A stretch of 64,000 nucleotides of DNA from Streptomyces olivaceus (GTDB lineage Bacteria; Actinomycetota; Actinomycetes; Streptomycetales; Streptomycetaceae): contig NZ_JOFH01000003.1 of assembly GCF_000721235.1 (NCBI RefSeq), forward strand, positions 62,001 to 126,000, read 5' to 3'. The notes beneath the pieces were generated by a model. It was not told the DNA's origin and searched no databases. It was given only the letters and a program-made list of their open reading frames with translations. Both the position numbers and the translations under genes were made by a program. Below, piece by piece: positions 18,140-28,499 of this stretch (the first letter of the stretch is position 1; every line of letters begins with the position of its first letter).

Positions 18140-18598
18140 ATGGTCAGGAACCCGATGAGGGCAGCGGTCACACTCTGTGCCGCCGCCGCGCTCGCAGCAC
18201 CCCTGGGCACGGCCTTCGCCGCACCGTCGGCGTCGTCCGCGGCGCGGACCCAGCAGACGCAGGACCCGGTCGTCGTCGACTGCGCCGGGCAGTCGCAGAT
18301 CGGCCCCGGGGCGTATGTGCTCGCCTGCGGGGACGGCAACAGCCGCCTGGTCTCCCTGCAGTGGTACCGCTGGGACGCCACCGCCGCGGTGGGCCGGGGC
18401 ACCAACGCCGTCAACGACTGCGACCCGTACTGCGCCGCCGGTGCCTTCCACTCCTACCCGGTGCGGGTGCGGCTCGACATGCCGACCGCCGGGGAACAGG
18501 GCGCGGGCCAGCGGCACTTCACGCGGCTGACGCTCACCTACACCGACGGCGCGCCGGAGGGGTCGCCCCGCACGGTGACCTACCCCCTGCCCGGCTGA
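18140..18598 (+). CDS. Small secreted protein, unknown function
   Basis: 152 residues with a Sec signal peptide (Lys/Arg start, hydrophobic core, AFA cleavage region near residue 27). The mature part has conserved VVDCAGQSQIGP, LACGDGNSRL and NDCDPYCAAGAFHSYPV, giving four to five cysteines likely to form disulfides. Related exported proteins in actinobacteria are uncharacterised. Its 3' end overlaps the convergent GH65 gene by 19 bases, so the two transcripts could form antisense pairs. Confidence 0.75.
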   Translation: MVRNPMRAAVTLCAAAALAAPLGTAFAAPSASSAARTQQTQDPVVVDCAGQSQIGPGAYVLACGDGNSRLVSLQWYRWDATAAVGRGTNAVNDCDPYCAAGAFHSYPVRVRLDMPTAGEQGAGQRHFTRLTLTYTDGAPEGSPRTVTYPLPG

Positions 18599-20991
18599 CG
18601 GGCCGGTCGGTCCGGCAGCACGAGCCGGCACGTGTCGCCCGGCTGGAGGCGCACCTCGCGGTCCGGCAGCCTGATGTCGATCGGCAGCGGGCCGGCCGCG
18701 GGCACGGCGATCTCCAGCCGGCCGTGCTCCAGCCGGAACCGCACGCCCCAGTGGCCCTGGTAACGGACGGAGAACCCGTACGACGACAGCTCCGGCAGCG
18801 GCACCGGGTCGAGGCACAGGGCGCCCCCGCGGGTCTCCAGGCCGGTCAGGCCACGCTGGACGAGGTCGAGGGTGCCCGCCATGGCGCCGAGGTGGATGCC
18901 CTCGCCGGTGGTGCCGCCCTGGAGGTCGGCGACGTCGCCCTTGAGCGCCTCCTGGACGTACGACCAGGCCTCCGCGCGCCGGGCGCGGGCCAGGATCCAG
19001 CCGTGGACGAGTCCGCTGAGGGTGGACCCGTGACTGGTGCGGGCGAGGTAGTGGTCGACCGTGCGCTGCCAGGTCGGCTCGTCCAGGCGGTACCCCAACC
19101 GGTCGAAGAGGGAGCGCAGTTCGGCCGGGGAGAACAGGTGGCCCAGCATCAGGACGTCGGCCTGTTTGGATGCCCGGTAGTTGTTGACGCTGTCGTTCTC
19201 GGCCTCCAGGAGGCGGTCCAGGCGCCGGATGTCGCCGTACCGCTCGCGGTAGCCCTGCCAGTCGAGTTCGGCGAGTTCGCCGTAGCCCTCGAACTGGCTG
19301 ACGACACCGTCGTGGAAGGGGACGTGAAGGGTGCGGGAGACACTGTCCCACTGCTCCAGCTCCGCCTCGCCCAGGGCGGTGCGCTCGACGAGTTCGCGGC
19401 GGCGGGGTTCGGGCAGCCGGCCGAGGACGTCGAGGGCGCGGGCCAGGACCCAGGCGGCGGTGACGTTGGTGTAGGCGTTGTCGTCCAGGCCCGGCCGGTC
19501 GGCGCCGGGGTAGGCGTCGTGGTACTCGTCGGGGCCGACGACGCCCCGGATGCGGTGCCGCCCCGACTGCTCGTCCCAGGTGGCGGAGTCGGCCCAGAAG
19601 CGGGCGATCTGCAGCAGCATCTCGGCGCCCTTGGTGTGCAGGAACTCGGTGTCGCCGCTGGTCTCGCAGTACTGCCACACGTTGTACGCGATCGCCGACC
19701 CCACGTGGTGCTGGAGGCGCGAGTGGTCGGGGAGCCAGCGGCCCGAGCGCGGATTGAGGTGCAGTCGCTGGGTCTCCTCGCGCCCGTCGCTGCCGCTCTG
19801 CCAGGGGTACAGCGCGCCGCGCCTGCCGATCGCGCGGGCCGCCGAGCCCGCTCTCTCCAGACGGCGGTGCCGGTAGTGGAGCAGGGCCCGGGAGACCTCG
19901 GGGAAGTGCAGGTTCAGGTAGGGCAGGACGAACAGTTCGTCCCAGAAGACGTGCCCGCGGTACGCCTCCCCGTGCAGGCCGCGCGCCGGTACGCCCACGT
20001 CGAGGTCGGCGGTGTGCGGGGAGAGGGTCTGCAGGACGTGGAAGAGGTGCAGGCGCAGGATGCCGCCCGCCTCGCCGGGGACCTCCAGCTCGGCACGGCG
20101 CCACAACTGCCCCCAGGCGCTGCGGTGCCGCTCCAGCAGGTCGTCGAAGGCGGCGGCGCCGGTCACCCGGTCGACGGCGGCCTGCAGCGGGTCGCTGATC
20201 GCCGGGTCGCGCGAGGTGTGCAGGGCGACGGTCTTGTCGACGGTGAGGGTGCGGCCGGGCTCGGCGCGCAGGGCCGTGCGCTGGGTGACGCACAGGTGCT
20301 CGCGCGCCGCGGTGACCGGCGCGCCGGCGGTGGTGCGGGCCGCCATGCCGACACGGATGTCCGAGGTGCGGGTGCGGCAGCGCAGCCACACCGTGCCGTC
20401 GCCGGCGTCGCCGGTGTGCACGTGGGTGAGGTGGCGGCCGTCGAGGTCCCGGTAGCGCGCCACCCCTGAGTTGGTGACCCCGCCGTCGAGGGACGCCTCC
20501 ACCTCCAGATCGGCCGGTCCGCCCTCGACGGTGAACTCCGTGCGCAGGGCGGCGAGGTGGGGATCGGCCATGTGCACCAGGCGCAGCTGGCGGACGGACA
20601 GCACGCGTCCCGCGTCGAGCCGGAAGCCGGTGCGGCGCTCCAGCAGCCCCGAGTCCAGGTGCACGGTCTGCCGGTGGTCGAGCACCTCGGAGGTGTCCGG
20701 CGTCAGCCAGTCCCCTCCGGCGGCCCGGAAGCGCACCGGCAGCCAGTTGGGGAGGTTGACCATGTCCTCGTTCTCGACGTGCCGCACCTCGCGCCCGGCG
20801 ACGGCGGAGGTGAGCCGGTTGTAGCAGCCTGCCGCGTAGGTGCCCGGATAGTGCGTGTCGTCCGCGGCGCACTCGGGCAGGGCGCCGCGGGTGGCGAAGT
20901 AGCCGTTGCCGAGGGTGCACAGCGACTCCCTCAGCCGCTCCTCGGCGGGGTCGTAGTCGTCGTAGTCCCAGGTCGTCGGGGTCGCGGTCAC
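18580..20991 (-). CDS. Glycoside hydrolase family 65 (disaccharide phosphorylase type)
   Basis: 803-residue cytoplasmic enzyme. The GTG start at 20991 overlaps the phosphoketolase stop (GTGA). The N-terminal beta domain begins [29 protein letters not shown] (as WDYDDYDP, then [13 protein letters not shown]). The (alpha/alpha)6 barrel carries [11 protein letters not shown] with the general-acid Glu near residue 488. [12 protein letters not shown] near residue 655 is the phosphate-binding motif of family phosphorylases, so phosphorolysis of an alpha-linked disaccharide (trehalose, kojibiose, maltose or nigerose) is likelier than hydrolysis. Which disaccharide cannot be told from sequence. Confidence 0.88.
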   Translation of the reverse strand: MTATPTTWDYDDYDPAEERLRESLCTLGNGYFATRGALPECAADDTHYPGTYAAGCYNRLTSAVAGREVRHVENEDMVNLPNWLPVRFRAAGGDWLTPDTSEVLDHRQTVHLDSGLLERRTGFRLDAGRVLSVRQLRLVHMADPHLAALRTEFTVEGGPADLEVEASLDGGVTNSGVARYRDLDGRHLTHVHTGDAGDGTVWLRCRTRTSDIRVGMAARTTAGAPVTAAREHLCVTQRTALRAEPGRTLTVDKTVALHTSRDPAISDPLQAAVDRVTGAAAFDDLLERHRSAWGQLWRRAELEVPGEAGGILRLHLFHVLQTLSPHTADLDVGVPARGLHGEAYRGHVFWDELFVLPYLNLHFPEVSRALLHYRHRRLERAGSAARAIGRRGALYPWQSGSDGREETQRLHLNPRSGRWLPDHSRLQHHVGSAIAYNVWQYCETSGDTEFLHTKGAEMLLQIARFWADSATWDEQSGRHRIRGVVGPDEYHDAYPGADRPGLDDNAYTNVTAAWVLARALDVLGRLPEPRRRELVERTALGEAELEQWDSVSRTLHVPFHDGVVSQFEGYGELAELDWQGYRERYGDIRRLDRLLEAENDSVNNYRASKQADVLMLGHLFSPAELRSLFDRLGYRLDEPTWQRTVDHYLARTSHGSTLSGLVHGWILARARRAEAWSYVQEALKGDVADLQGGTTGEGIHLGAMAGTLDLVQRGLTGLETRGGALCLDPVPLPELSSYGFSVRYQGHWGVRFRLEHGRLEIAVPAAGPLPIDIRLPDREVRLQPGDTCRLVLPDRPARQPGRG

Positions 20992-23378
20992 CGCGAGCCG
21001 TCCCAGCTCCAGTCGGCGATCTCGGGCATGTCCACGCCGTGTTCGCGGATCCAGTCGTGGTGCCGGAGCCGGGCGTCCTCCATCCGCTGCCGTACGGCGG
21101 CGGCGCGCACGGCGAGGCCGGGCACCCGGTCGATCACGTCCATGACGAGGCGGTAGCGGTCCATGTCGTTGCCGAGCACCATGTCGAACGGGGTGGTGGT
21201 GGTCCCGATCTCCTTGTAGCCGCGCACGTGCAGGTGCGCGTGGCCGGTGCGGCGGTAGGCGAGCCGGTGGATCAGCCAGGGGTAACCGTGGTAGGCGAAG
21301 ACGACCGGCTTGTCGGGGGTGAACAGGCCGTCGTACTCGAAGTCGGTCATGCCGTGCGGGTGTTCGCCGCTGGGCAGCAGGCGGGCGATGTCCACCACGT
21401 TGACCACGCGCAGGGCGAGCCCGGGCAGGTGGTGGCGGACCAACTGGGCCGCGGCCAGCACCTCCTGGGTCGGTACGTCGCCCGCGCAGGCGAGCACCAC
21501 GTCGGGTTCGCGGCTGCCGTCCTCTGTCCCGGCCCAGTCCCAGATGCCGGCGCCGCGCGCGCAGTGGGCCTTCGCCTCGTCCATGGACAGCCAGTCGAAG
21601 CAGGGCTGCTTGCCGGCGACGATCACGTTGACGTAGTCGCGGCTGCGCAGGGCGTGGTCGGCGACGGAGAGCAGCGTGTTGGCGTCCGGCGGCAGGTAGA
21701 CCCGTACGGCCTCGGGGCTCTTGTTCAGGATGTGGTCGACGAAGCCGGGGTCCTGGTGGGAGAAGCCGTTGTGGTCCTGGCGCCACACGTGGGAGGTGAG
21801 CAGGTAGTTGAGGGAGGCGATGGGCGCCCGCCAGGGCAGCCGGCGGGTGACGCGCAGCCATTTGACGTGCTGGTTGACCATCGAGTCGACGATGTGGACG
21901 AAGGCCTCGTAGCAGGAGAACAGTCCGTGGCGGCCGGTCAGGAGGTAGCCCTCCAGCCAGCCCTGACAGGTGTGTTCGGAGAGGATCTCCATCACGCGGC
22001 CGTGCCGGTCGAGGTCCTCGTCGACGGGCAGCGTCCGTTCCTGCCAGGCCTTGCCGCTGGCGGCGTAGACGGCCTGGAGGCGGTTGGAGGCGGTTTCGTC
22101 GGGGCCGACGAGCCGGAAGTCGCGCCGGCCGGCGGTGGCGTCCATGACGTCCCGGAGCAGGTCGCCGAGGACCCGGGTGGGCTCGTGCGTGCTCGCGCCG
22201 GGGCTGTCGACCGGCACGGCGTACTCGTCCGGGTCGGGCAGGGGCAGCTCGCGCAGGAGGAGGCCGCCGTTGGCGTAGGGGGTGGCGCCCAGGCGGCGCG
22301 CGCCCTCGGGGACGGCGGCGAGGACGGCGGGGCGCGGCGCTCCGGCGTCGTCGAACAGCTCCTCGGGCCGGTAGGAGCGCAGCCACTGCTCCAGTTGCGC
22401 GAGGTGGTCCCGGTCGGTCCGTACGGCGGGCAGCGGGACCTGGTGGGCACGCCAGGTGTTCTCCACGGGCACGCCGTCGACCTCGGCGGGGCCGGTCCAG
22501 CCCTTCGGGGTGCGCAGGACGATCACCGGCCAGCGGCCCCGGTCGGTGGCCCCGTCCTCGCGGGCGGCCCGCTGGAGGGCGGCGATGCGGTCCAGGGCGG
22601 TGTCCGTGGCGCGGGCCATGTCCCGGTGGACGGCGGCCGGGTCGTCGCCGGTGACGTGGAGCGGGTCGTGGCCGTAGCCGCGCAGGAGCGCGTCGAGTTC
22701 GGCCTCGGGGAGGCGGGCCAGGACGGTCGGGTTGGCGATCTTGTAGCCGTTGAGGTGCAGGATCGGCAGGACGGCGCCGTCGTGGACGGGGTCGAGGAAC
22801 TTGTTGGAGTGCCAGGACGTGGCCAGCGGGCCGGTCTCCGCCTCGCCGTCGCCGATCACACAGGCGACCACGAGGCCGGGGTGGTCGAAGGCGGCCCCGT
22901 AGGCGTGCGACAGCGCGTAGCCGAGTTCGCCGCCCTCGTGGATGGAGCCCGGCGTCTCGGGCGCGACGTGGCTCGGCACGCCGCCGGGGAAGGAGAACTG
23001 CCTGAACAGCCGGGCCATGCCCGCGGCGTCCCTGGTGACGTCCGGGTAGGTCTCGCTGTACGACCCCTCCAGCCAGGCGTTGGCCAGGACGGCGGGGCCG
23101 CCGTGTCCGGGGCCCCAGACGCAGAGGGCGTCGAGGCCGCGTGCCTTGATCACCCGGTTGAGGTGGGTGTGGACCAGGTTGAGACCCGGTGAGGTGCCCC
23201 AGTGGCCTAGCAGACGCGGCTTGACGTGTTCGGGGCGCAGCGGCTCGGCGAGCAGGGGGTTGTCCATCAGGTAGATCTGACCGACGGAGAGGTAGTTCGC
23301 GGCGCGCCAGTGGGCGTCCAGTCCGGCGAGCTCCTCGTCGGTGAGCCCGGTGGACGGCTGCTGCGGGTCGGCGGACAT
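20988..23378 (-). CDS. xfp: Phosphoketolase (xylulose-5-P/fructose-6-P)
   Basis: 796-residue thiamine-diphosphate enzyme of usual family length. Signature segments are [38 protein letters not shown] and the TPP/Mg site [10 protein letters not shown] near residue 178. It converts xylulose-5-phosphate (and often fructose-6-phosphate) plus phosphate to acetyl phosphate and an aldose phosphate. AAGGACC precedes the ATG. It is translationally coupled to the GH65 gene, suggesting that phosphorolysis of a disaccharide feeds sugar phosphate into the bypass to acetyl phosphate. Confidence 0.95.
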   Translation of the reverse strand: MSADPQQPSTGLTDEELAGLDAHWRAANYLSVGQIYLMDNPLLAEPLRPEHVKPRLLGHWGTSPGLNLVHTHLNRVIKARGLDALCVWGPGHGGPAVLANAWLEGSYSETYPDVTRDAAGMARLFRQFSFPGGVPSHVAPETPGSIHEGGELGYALSHAYGAAFDHPGLVVACVIGDGEAETGPLATSWHSNKFLDPVHDGAVLPILHLNGYKIANPTVLARLPEAELDALLRGYGHDPLHVTGDDPAAVHRDMARATDTALDRIAALQRAAREDGATDRGRWPVIVLRTPKGWTGPAEVDGVPVENTWRAHQVPLPAVRTDRDHLAQLEQWLRSYRPEELFDDAGAPRPAVLAAVPEGARRLGATPYANGGLLLRELPLPDPDEYAVPVDSPGASTHEPTRVLGDLLRDVMDATAGRRDFRLVGPDETASNRLQAVYAASGKAWQERTLPVDEDLDRHGRVMEILSEHTCQGWLEGYLLTGRHGLFSCYEAFVHIVDSMVNQHVKWLRVTRRLPWRAPIASLNYLLTSHVWRQDHNGFSHQDPGFVDHILNKSPEAVRVYLPPDANTLLSVADHALRSRDYVNVIVAGKQPCFDWLSMDEAKAHCARGAGIWDWAGTEDGSREPDVVLACAGDVPTQEVLAAAQLVRHHLPGLALRVVNVVDIARLLPSGEHPHGMTDFEYDGLFTPDKPVVFAYHGYPWLIHRLAYRRTGHAHLHVRGYKEIGTTTTPFDMVLGNDMDRYRLVMDVIDRVPGLAVRAAAVRQRMEDARLRHHDWIREHGVDMPEIADWSWDGSR

Positions 23379-23687
23379 CGGGGGTCCTTCCGGTCGGGAC
23401 AGCGGTCGGGCGGCAGGGGCGCGGGACGCGCGGGGCCCGTGCACATCCCAACCCTGCGGGGACCGGCCGGGTACCCGAGAGGGCCGTTCGGGTCACGTCG
23501 GGGCCCGGACGGCCCCCTGCGGACGTGGCGACAAGGCACGGCCGCCACCGGCGCCGACCCCGGTGCCGACCGTGCCGGCGCGGCGGGTACCCCAACTTCG
23601 CCGTCGTACACAGGAATTGATCGGTTGTCTCGACTTCGGTCCCGGGTGGCGGACGAAACGCCCCGCTTGATCACTCCCGGTCAATTT
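23379..23687. other. Gene-free stretch between divergent xfp and TetR genes
   Basis: About 310 bases. I see no coding sequence, no clear sigma70 promoter and no strong hairpin in it. It must contain the xfp promoter; the right end abuts the TetR operator region. Confidence 0.5.
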
Positions 23688-23718
23688 TGCATGCCGTGCA
23701 TCTTTGCATACCATGCAA
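23688..23718. promoter_or_regulatory. Paired TGCAT/ATGCA inverted repeats, likely TetR operator
   Basis: TTGCAT-ACC-ATGCAA (23704-23718) is perfect. A related unit, TGCAT-GCCG-TGCAT (23688-23701), lies 17 bases upstream. The right arm of the perfect repeat contains the ATG at 23713, so repressor binding would cover the translation start and the likely 5' end of a leaderless mRNA. Strong candidate for autoregulation of the regulator and the efflux pump. Confidence 0.6.
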
Positions 23719-24387
23719 CTTATGTTGGAGAAAGGTGCCGCGGGAGGCGGGCTGCGAGAGCAGAAGAAGCGGGCCACGCGTGCCGCCCTCGCCGAGGCCG
23801 CGGTGCACCTCGCCGCCGAGCACGGGGCGGAGAAGGTCACCGTCGAGGCGATCAGCGCCGCCGCCGGAGTCTCCGTGCGTACCTTCTTCAACTACTTCGA
23901 CAGCCGCGACGACGCCTTCGTGGTCATCGACGAGGACGCGGGCGCACGCATGCGGCGCGCCGTGCTCGACGCGCCGGCCGAACTCTCCCCGCTGGAAGTC
24001 CTGCGCGAGGCCATGGCGGCGGAACTGGCCGAGGTGGAGCAGCAGCACGAACTGTGGCGGCTGCACGCCGAGGTCCTGCACGCCTCACCGCACCTGCTGG
24101 CCCGCGGTCTCGGGGCCCACATGGCGGCCGAGGCGGACCTGGCCGCGGCCATCGCCGAACGCCTGCGCGGAGCGGACCGCGCGGGCGGTGCGGACGGCCC
24201 GGGCGGTGCGGACGGCGCCGGTCCCAGGGCCGGGCTCTACCCGCGGCTGCTGGCCGCGGTGGCGGGCGCCGCGGTGCGCACCAGTGTGGACCACTGGTCC
24301 GCCCACCAGGAGGAAGCCGACTTTCTGGACGTCTTCCGCGAGGTCTTCACCCTCCTCGCCGCCGGTCTCCCGGCACCCTCCGCGTAG
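23713..24387 (+). CDS. TetR-family regulator of the adjacent efflux pump
   Basis: 224 residues. The HTH lies at about 22-67 (VTVEAISAAAGVSVRTFFNYF), the AcrR-like type with RTFFNYF. Either ATG 23713 or 23722 may be used; no ribosome site is visible for either, so a leaderless start is likely. The gene is followed after 51 bases by a DHA2-type drug exporter on the same strand. Repression relieved by the exported compound is the usual arrangement. Confidence 0.85.
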   Translation: MQLMLEKGAAGGGLREQKKRATRAALAEAAVHLAAEHGAEKVTVEAISAAAGVSVRTFFNYFDSRDDAFVVIDEDAGARMRRAVLDAPAELSPLEVLREAMAAELAEVEQQHELWRLHAEVLHASPHLLARGLGAHMAAEADLAAAIAERLRGADRAGGADGPGGADGAGPRAGLYPRLLAAVAGAAVRTSVDHWSAHQEEADFLDVFREVFTLLAAGLPAPSA

Positions 24388-24438
24388 CCTCCGCGCCGGG
24401 CTCGCGACCCACCGGACCACTCACACGAAAGAGATGCC

Positions 24439-26052
24439 GTGACCGCTGCACAGGCGCCCGCCGACGCGCCTCCCACCTCCATGACCCACCGGCAGATACT
24501 CCAGGCCATGTCGGGCCTGATGGCCGGCATGTTCGTCGCGATCCTCGCCGGTACCGTCGTGGCCAACGCGCTGCCGACGATCATCGCCGACCTGGGCGCC
24601 AGCCAGTCGTCCTACACCTGGGTCGTCACCTCCGAGCTGCTGGCGATGACCGCGACGGTGCCCCTGTGGGGCAAGCTGTCCGACCTCTTCAACAAGAAGC
24701 TGCTGCTCCAGCTGTCGCTGGGCATGTTCGTGGTCGGGTCGCTGCTGGCCGGCTTCTCGCACGGGGTCGGACTGCTGATCTTCAGCCGGGTCGTGCAGGG
24801 CATCGGCGCGGGTGGTCTGACCGCCCTCGCGCAGGTCGTGATGGCCTCCGTCATCCCGCCCCGCCAGCTGGGCAGGTACGCCGGCATCTTCGGTGCCGTC
24901 TTCGCCGTGGGCACCGTGGCCGGGCCGCTGGTCGGCGGCGTCATGGTGGACACCTCGTGGCTGGGCTGGCGCTGGTGCTTCTTCATCGGCGTGCCGTTCG
25001 CGCTGCTCGCCATCGCCCTGCTGCAGCGCACGCTGCGCATGCCGACCACCCGGCGCGAGGTGCGCATCGACTGGCTCGGCGCCTTCCTGATCGTCGCCGG
25101 TGTCTGCGCCCTGCTGATCTGGGTGTCCCTGGCGGGCAACGAGTTCGACTGGGCGTCCTGGCAGACGGCCGCGCTCGCGGGCGGCGGCGTGCTGCTGCTG
25201 GTCGCCGCGGTCTTCGTCGAGGCCCGTACCTCCGAGCCGGTCGTCCCGCTCGACATCTTCAGGAACCGCACGGTCACGCTGACCACCGTCGCCAGCCTCC
25301 TGGTCGGTGTCGCCATGTTCGGCGGGACCGTCTTCCTCTCGCAGTACTTCCAGGTCTCGCTGGGCAAGTCGCCGACCGTCGCGGGTCTGATGAGCCTGCC
25401 GATGATCCTCGGTCTGCTGGTGTCCTCCACCGTCGCCGGGCAGGTCATCAGCCGCACCGGCAAGTGGAAGCGGTACCTGGTGGCGGGCGCGGTGATCATG
25501 GCGGTCGGCCTCGCGCTGCTGGCCACGATCGACGCGAGGACCGACTTCGGCCTGCTCAGCCTCTACATGGCCGTCCTGGGTGTCGGCGTCGGCATGCTGA
25601 TGCAGAACCTGGTGCTGGCCGCCCAGAACGACGTGCCCGCCGCCGACCTGGGCGCCGCGACCTCCGTGCTGTCCTTCTTCCGCAGCATGGGCGGCACCAT
25701 CGGCGTCAGCGTCCTGGGCGCGATCCTCGCCAACCGGGTCGCCGACGAGATGACCAAGGGCCTCAGCGACGCCGGCATCACCGTGCCGGGCGGCGGTGGC
25801 TCGGGCGAGAGCAGCGTCCCGGACATGGCCACGCTGCCCGCCCCGATGCGCTCGATCGTCGAGCACGCCTACGGTGTCGCCACAGCCGACCTGTTCCTGA
25901 TCGCGACGCCGTTCGCGGTGCTCGCGCTGGTCGCCGTCGTCTTCATCAAGGAGAAGCCGCTGAAGACCACCAGCGGCATGGAGCGCCTGGCCGAGGAGTC
26001 CGGCGAGGACCTCGCCGGACAGGCCGACAAGGACCCGGCGCCCGTCGCCTGA
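24439..26052 (+). CDS. DHA2 (EmrB/QacA) family MFS drug exporter
   Basis: 537-residue membrane protein with 14 predicted helices. Helix 1 holds FVAILAGTVVANALPTIIADL (the D1-like ALPTIIADL motif). Loop 2-3 has WGKLSDLFNKK (motif A), followed by RVVQGIGAGGL and GPLVGGVMVD (motif C). It uses the proton gradient to export drugs or metabolites. GTG start. A strong hairpin follows. Regulated most likely by the TetR gene directly upstream. Confidence 0.92.
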   Translation: MTAAQAPADAPPTSMTHRQILQAMSGLMAGMFVAILAGTVVANALPTIIADLGASQSSYTWVVTSELLAMTATVPLWGKLSDLFNKKLLLQLSLGMFVVGSLLAGFSHGVGLLIFSRVVQGIGAGGLTALAQVVMASVIPPRQLGRYAGIFGAVFAVGTVAGPLVGGVMVDTSWLGWRWCFFIGVPFALLAIALLQRTLRMPTTRREVRIDWLGAFLIVAGVCALLIWVSLAGNEFDWASWQTAALAGGGVLLLVAAVFVEARTSEPVVPLDIFRNRTVTLTTVASLLVGVAMFGGTVFLSQYFQVSLGKSPTVAGLMSLPMILGLLVSSTVAGQVISRTGKWKRYLVAGAVIMAVGLALLATIDARTDFGLLSLYMAVLGVGVGMLMQNLVLAAQNDVPAADLGAATSVLSFFRSMGGTIGVSVLGAILANRVADEMTKGLSDAGITVPGGGGSGESSVPDMATLPAPMRSIVEHAYGVATADLFLIATPFAVLALVAVVFIKEKPLKTTSGMERLAEESGEDLAGQADKDPAPVA

Positions 26053-26064
26053 GGCACCCGGCAA

Positions 26065-26108
26065 CAGCGGGGGCCCGTCCGTCCGTAGGGACGGGCGGGC
26101 CCCCGCTG
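26065..26108. terminator. Bidirectional hairpin terminator
   Basis: 20-bp stem with one mismatch (left arm 26065-26084, right arm 26089-26108) and a 4-base loop GTAG, between the convergent efflux-pump and beta-propeller genes. No T-run, as is common in Streptomyces. Confidence 0.8.
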
Positions 26109-26142
26109 TCGTGCCCGGCGGCGGACCGGGCCGCCGGTCGGG

Positions 26143-27165
26143 TCAGCCCCGGGCCATCGCGATCGAACCGGCCAGGCGCTCCCCCGCCTCGTAGATCATG
26201 TAGGGGACGCCGCGGTCCGTGCCGAAGGACGGCGAGGCGGAACGGCCGTTCTCCGGTGCGGAACTCCGGGAGTTGTAGAACACTCCGAGGTGCTCGCGGC
26301 GGGAGAAGTCGTTGCCGACCTCGGTGATCATCAGGTCGCCGCCGCTCTCCTTGTCCTTGTTGTAGACGACGTACGTGCTGTTGTTCCGGTGCAGCAGGTG
26401 CGGGCCGCCCACGTTGACGGCGCCGACATCGCCGTGGCGCACCAGCGGCTCCTGGGAGAAGGTCCAGTCGCGGCCGTCCGCGGACCAGCCCCAGCCGATG
26501 TCCCGGTGGTCGGACTTGTTGTTCATCATGAACACCATGACGTAGTGGGCGCCGCGCGAGGGCAGTTCGTGCGGGAAGACCCGCGCGTACGAGGTCTCGG
26601 TGGTGCCGGACGGCAGCATCGAGGTGCTCAGCACGACCTTGTCGTACGTGAAGTCGACGCCGTTGGCGGAACGGGCCAGCCTGGTCGTGGTGTTCTCGCC
26701 GTGGAAGTACAGCCACATCTCCTTGCGCCCCGCGTGCCACATCACGTGCGGCGAGGAGACGTGGCTGACCGAGTAGTGCGGCGACCACTTGTTGGAGACG
26801 ATCGGGTTGTGCGGGTACTCCGTGAAGGGGCCCTCCAGCGAGTCGCCGTAGGCCAGGCAGATGCCGCCGGGGGCGTCGTGCGGGGCGTAGTAGAGGTAGT
26901 AGCGGCCGAGCCGGCCGCTCGCGGGCAGCCGGTCGTAGACGCCCCGTACGGTCGGGAAGATGATCTCGCCGGTGGGGTTGTAGGCGAGCTGGGACGGGGT
27001 CAGCAGGGTGCGGACGTAGGTGTAGTCGGGGAACCCGCCGGGCGCGGCGGAGGCGGTGGGTACGGCGGTGGCGGTGGGTACGGCGGTGGCGCCCAGCGTG
27101 AGAGCGGCGCCGGTGGCGGCCGTGCCCTTCAGGAACAGTCGGCGGTCGAGGTGCGGCTCGTGCAT
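26143..27165 (-). CDS. Tat-exported five-bladed beta-propeller protein (GH43/GH68-like fold)
   Basis: 340 residues. The N-terminus has a Tat signal (RRLFLKGTAATGAALTLG) with a short VPTATA repeat before the AAP cleavage region. The mature part has beta-propeller signatures of the GH32/43/62/68 clan (YYLYYAPHDAPGGICLAYGDS, split as YYLYYAPHDAP and GGICLAYGDS; SVSHVSSPHVMWHAGRKEMW; GWGWSADGRDW). An extracellular glycoside-active enzyme is inferred; the exact family and substrate are unknown. CAGGAG ribosome site. It is the last gene of the LacI/FAD/HyuA cluster, 50 bases after the permease gene. Confidence 0.75.
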   Translation of the reverse strand: MHEPHLDRRLFLKGTAATGAALTLGATAVPTATAVPTASAAPGGFPDYTYVRTLLTPSQLAYNPTGEIIFPTVRGVYDRLPASGRLGRYYLYYAPHDAPGGICLAYGDSLEGPFTEYPHNPIVSNKWSPHYSVSHVSSPHVMWHAGRKEMWLYFHGENTTTRLARSANGVDFTYDKVVLSTSMLPSGTTETSYARVFPHELPSRGAHYVMVFMMNNKSDHRDIGWGWSADGRDWTFSQEPLVRHGDVGAVNVGGPHLLHRNNSTYVVYNKDKESGGDLMITEVGNDFSRREHLGVFYNSRSSAPENGRSASPSFGTDRGVPYMIYEAGERLAGSIAMARG

Positions 27166-27215
27166 GTCGACTCCTGGAGAGGTCTGGAGAGATCTGGAGA
27201 GATGGAGGGGGAAGG

Positions 27216-28496
27216 TCACACGTACAGGGCGGCGGTGACGCACATGCCGCCCAGGGCGACCAGCCAGACGTAGGGCAGGGTGCGGAGCATGACCTGCTGC
27301 GGGCTGACGCCCGCGTACTGCGCGGCCCACACGGTCTGGGTGCTGGTCGGGTCGGCGACGCCGAAGACCTGGTTGTAGGAGGTGGCCATGCCCAGGACGG
27401 CGACGGCCGGGTAGATGCCGGTGGCGATGAGGACGCCCGCGATGCCCGCGCCGAGGCCGAACACGTTCAGCGGACCGCGGTAGAGGCACAGCGGCACCAG
27501 CAGGGTGAAGACGATGACGAACAGCACCGGGTTCTGCGGGCTGACCGCCTTCATCAGCGGCTCCAGGGCGTCCACCGCGCCGGGCAGCTTGACGGCCGCC
27601 AGCAGGATGCCGATCGCCACGAACAGGGCGAGCGGCGGCGCGGCCACCTCGAAGCCGCCGTACAGGGTGCGCAGCAGCCGCTTGTTCATCTCGCCGGGCC
27701 GGGTGGTGGTGACCAGCGCGTAGAGCACGCCGGCCAGCATCGAGGGGATGATGGCCACGTCCAGGCCGAGGGCCAGGACCAGCGGGACCACGGGGGCGAG
27801 CAGCGCGTACCAGGGCGCGTCGCCGAGGCGTTCGCGGCGCGGGGCCGGACGCGCGGAGACGGACTTGAGCGACCAGGCGTGCTCGGTGCCGCGCCGCCGG
27901 TTCTCGATGACGACGTAGGCGACCGCGGCGACCAGGGCGAACGGGAACAGCTTCACCATGAAGCCGCGCACGGTGTCGACCGGCAGGTCGAGGGCGGTGG
28001 AGAAGAACTGCCAGACGGGCAGTTCGAAGGGGACGCCGACCGCGATGCCCATCAGCACGGTGCCCGCGGCCGTCACCTTCGGCACGCCGACGGCGACCAT
28101 GGCGGGGATGCCGATGATGCCGGCCAGCATCGCGGCGGGCGCCGAGCCGGTGACGGTGCCGACGAGCGCGGAGACGGCGAGCACCCCGAGGGCGACGACG
28201 GTGGGCCGGTCGCCGCCGAACTCGACGATCTTGCGGACGAGGGTGCCCGCGATGCCGGTCTCGTCGAGGAGCTTGCCCAGCCAGGAGCCGAGGATGATGG
28301 CGACCATCGTCGCCGCGAGCGCCGGGGCGCCCTCCTGGAGCACCGTGTCCAGGACGCTGTTCTCGCCGGTCAGGGGTGCGCCGGAGAGGAAGGCGATGAC
28401 CACGGCGAGCAGGACCAGCGCGAAGGCGGTGGGGAGCTTGCGGGTGAGCATCGCGGCGACGCCGGCCGCCATGACGAGGAGGATGACGACACCCAT
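27216..28496 (-). CDS. GntP/DcuC-like carboxylate permease
   Basis: 426-residue membrane protein with about twelve hydrophobic helices and an inverted-repeat look typical of the ion-transporter superfamily (GSAPAAMLAGIIGIPAMVAVG; PLCLYRGPLNVFGLGAGIAGVL, given as PLCLYRGPLNVF and GLGAGIAGVL). Relatives carry gluconate, C4-dicarboxylates or citrate. It starts 4 bases after the HExxH gene ends, so they are co-transcribed. The cargo is probably the acid handled by the cluster enzymes. Confidence 0.7.
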   Translation of the reverse strand: MGVVILLVMAAGVAAMLTRKLPTAFALVLLAVVIAFLSGAPLTGENSVLDTVLQEGAPALAATMVAIILGSWLGKLLDETGIAGTLVRKIVEFGGDRPTVVALGVLAVSALVGTVTGSAPAAMLAGIIGIPAMVAVGVPKVTAAGTVLMGIAVGVPFELPVWQFFSTALDLPVDTVRGFMVKLFPFALVAAVAYVVIENRRRGTEHAWSLKSVSARPAPRRERLGDAPWYALLAPVVPLVLALGLDVAIIPSMLAGVLYALVTTTRPGEMNKRLLRTLYGGFEVAAPPLALFVAIGILLAAVKLPGAVDALEPLMKAVSPQNPVLFVIVFTLLVPLCLYRGPLNVFGLGAGIAGVLIATGIYPAVAVLGMATSYNQVFGVADPTSTQTVWAAQYAGVSPQQVMLRTLPYVWLVALGGMCVTAALYV

Positions 28497-28499
28497 GGG

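Noticed and set aside
18140..18598. Streptomyces subtilisin inhibitor
   Set aside because: Size and secretion fit, but the cysteine pattern and the reactive-site region do not resemble that family.
21039..23192. Long plus-strand ORF opposite the phosphoketolase gene
   Set aside because: Val/Gly/Arg-rich shadow typical of GC-rich antisense frames; no family motif.
18580..23595. A 1671-codon minus-strand frame spanning GH65 and phosphoketolase
   Set aside because: Only its last half is the GH65 protein. The first part is an Arg/Pro-rich shadow of the phosphoketolase gene in another frame; the true start is the GTG at 20991.
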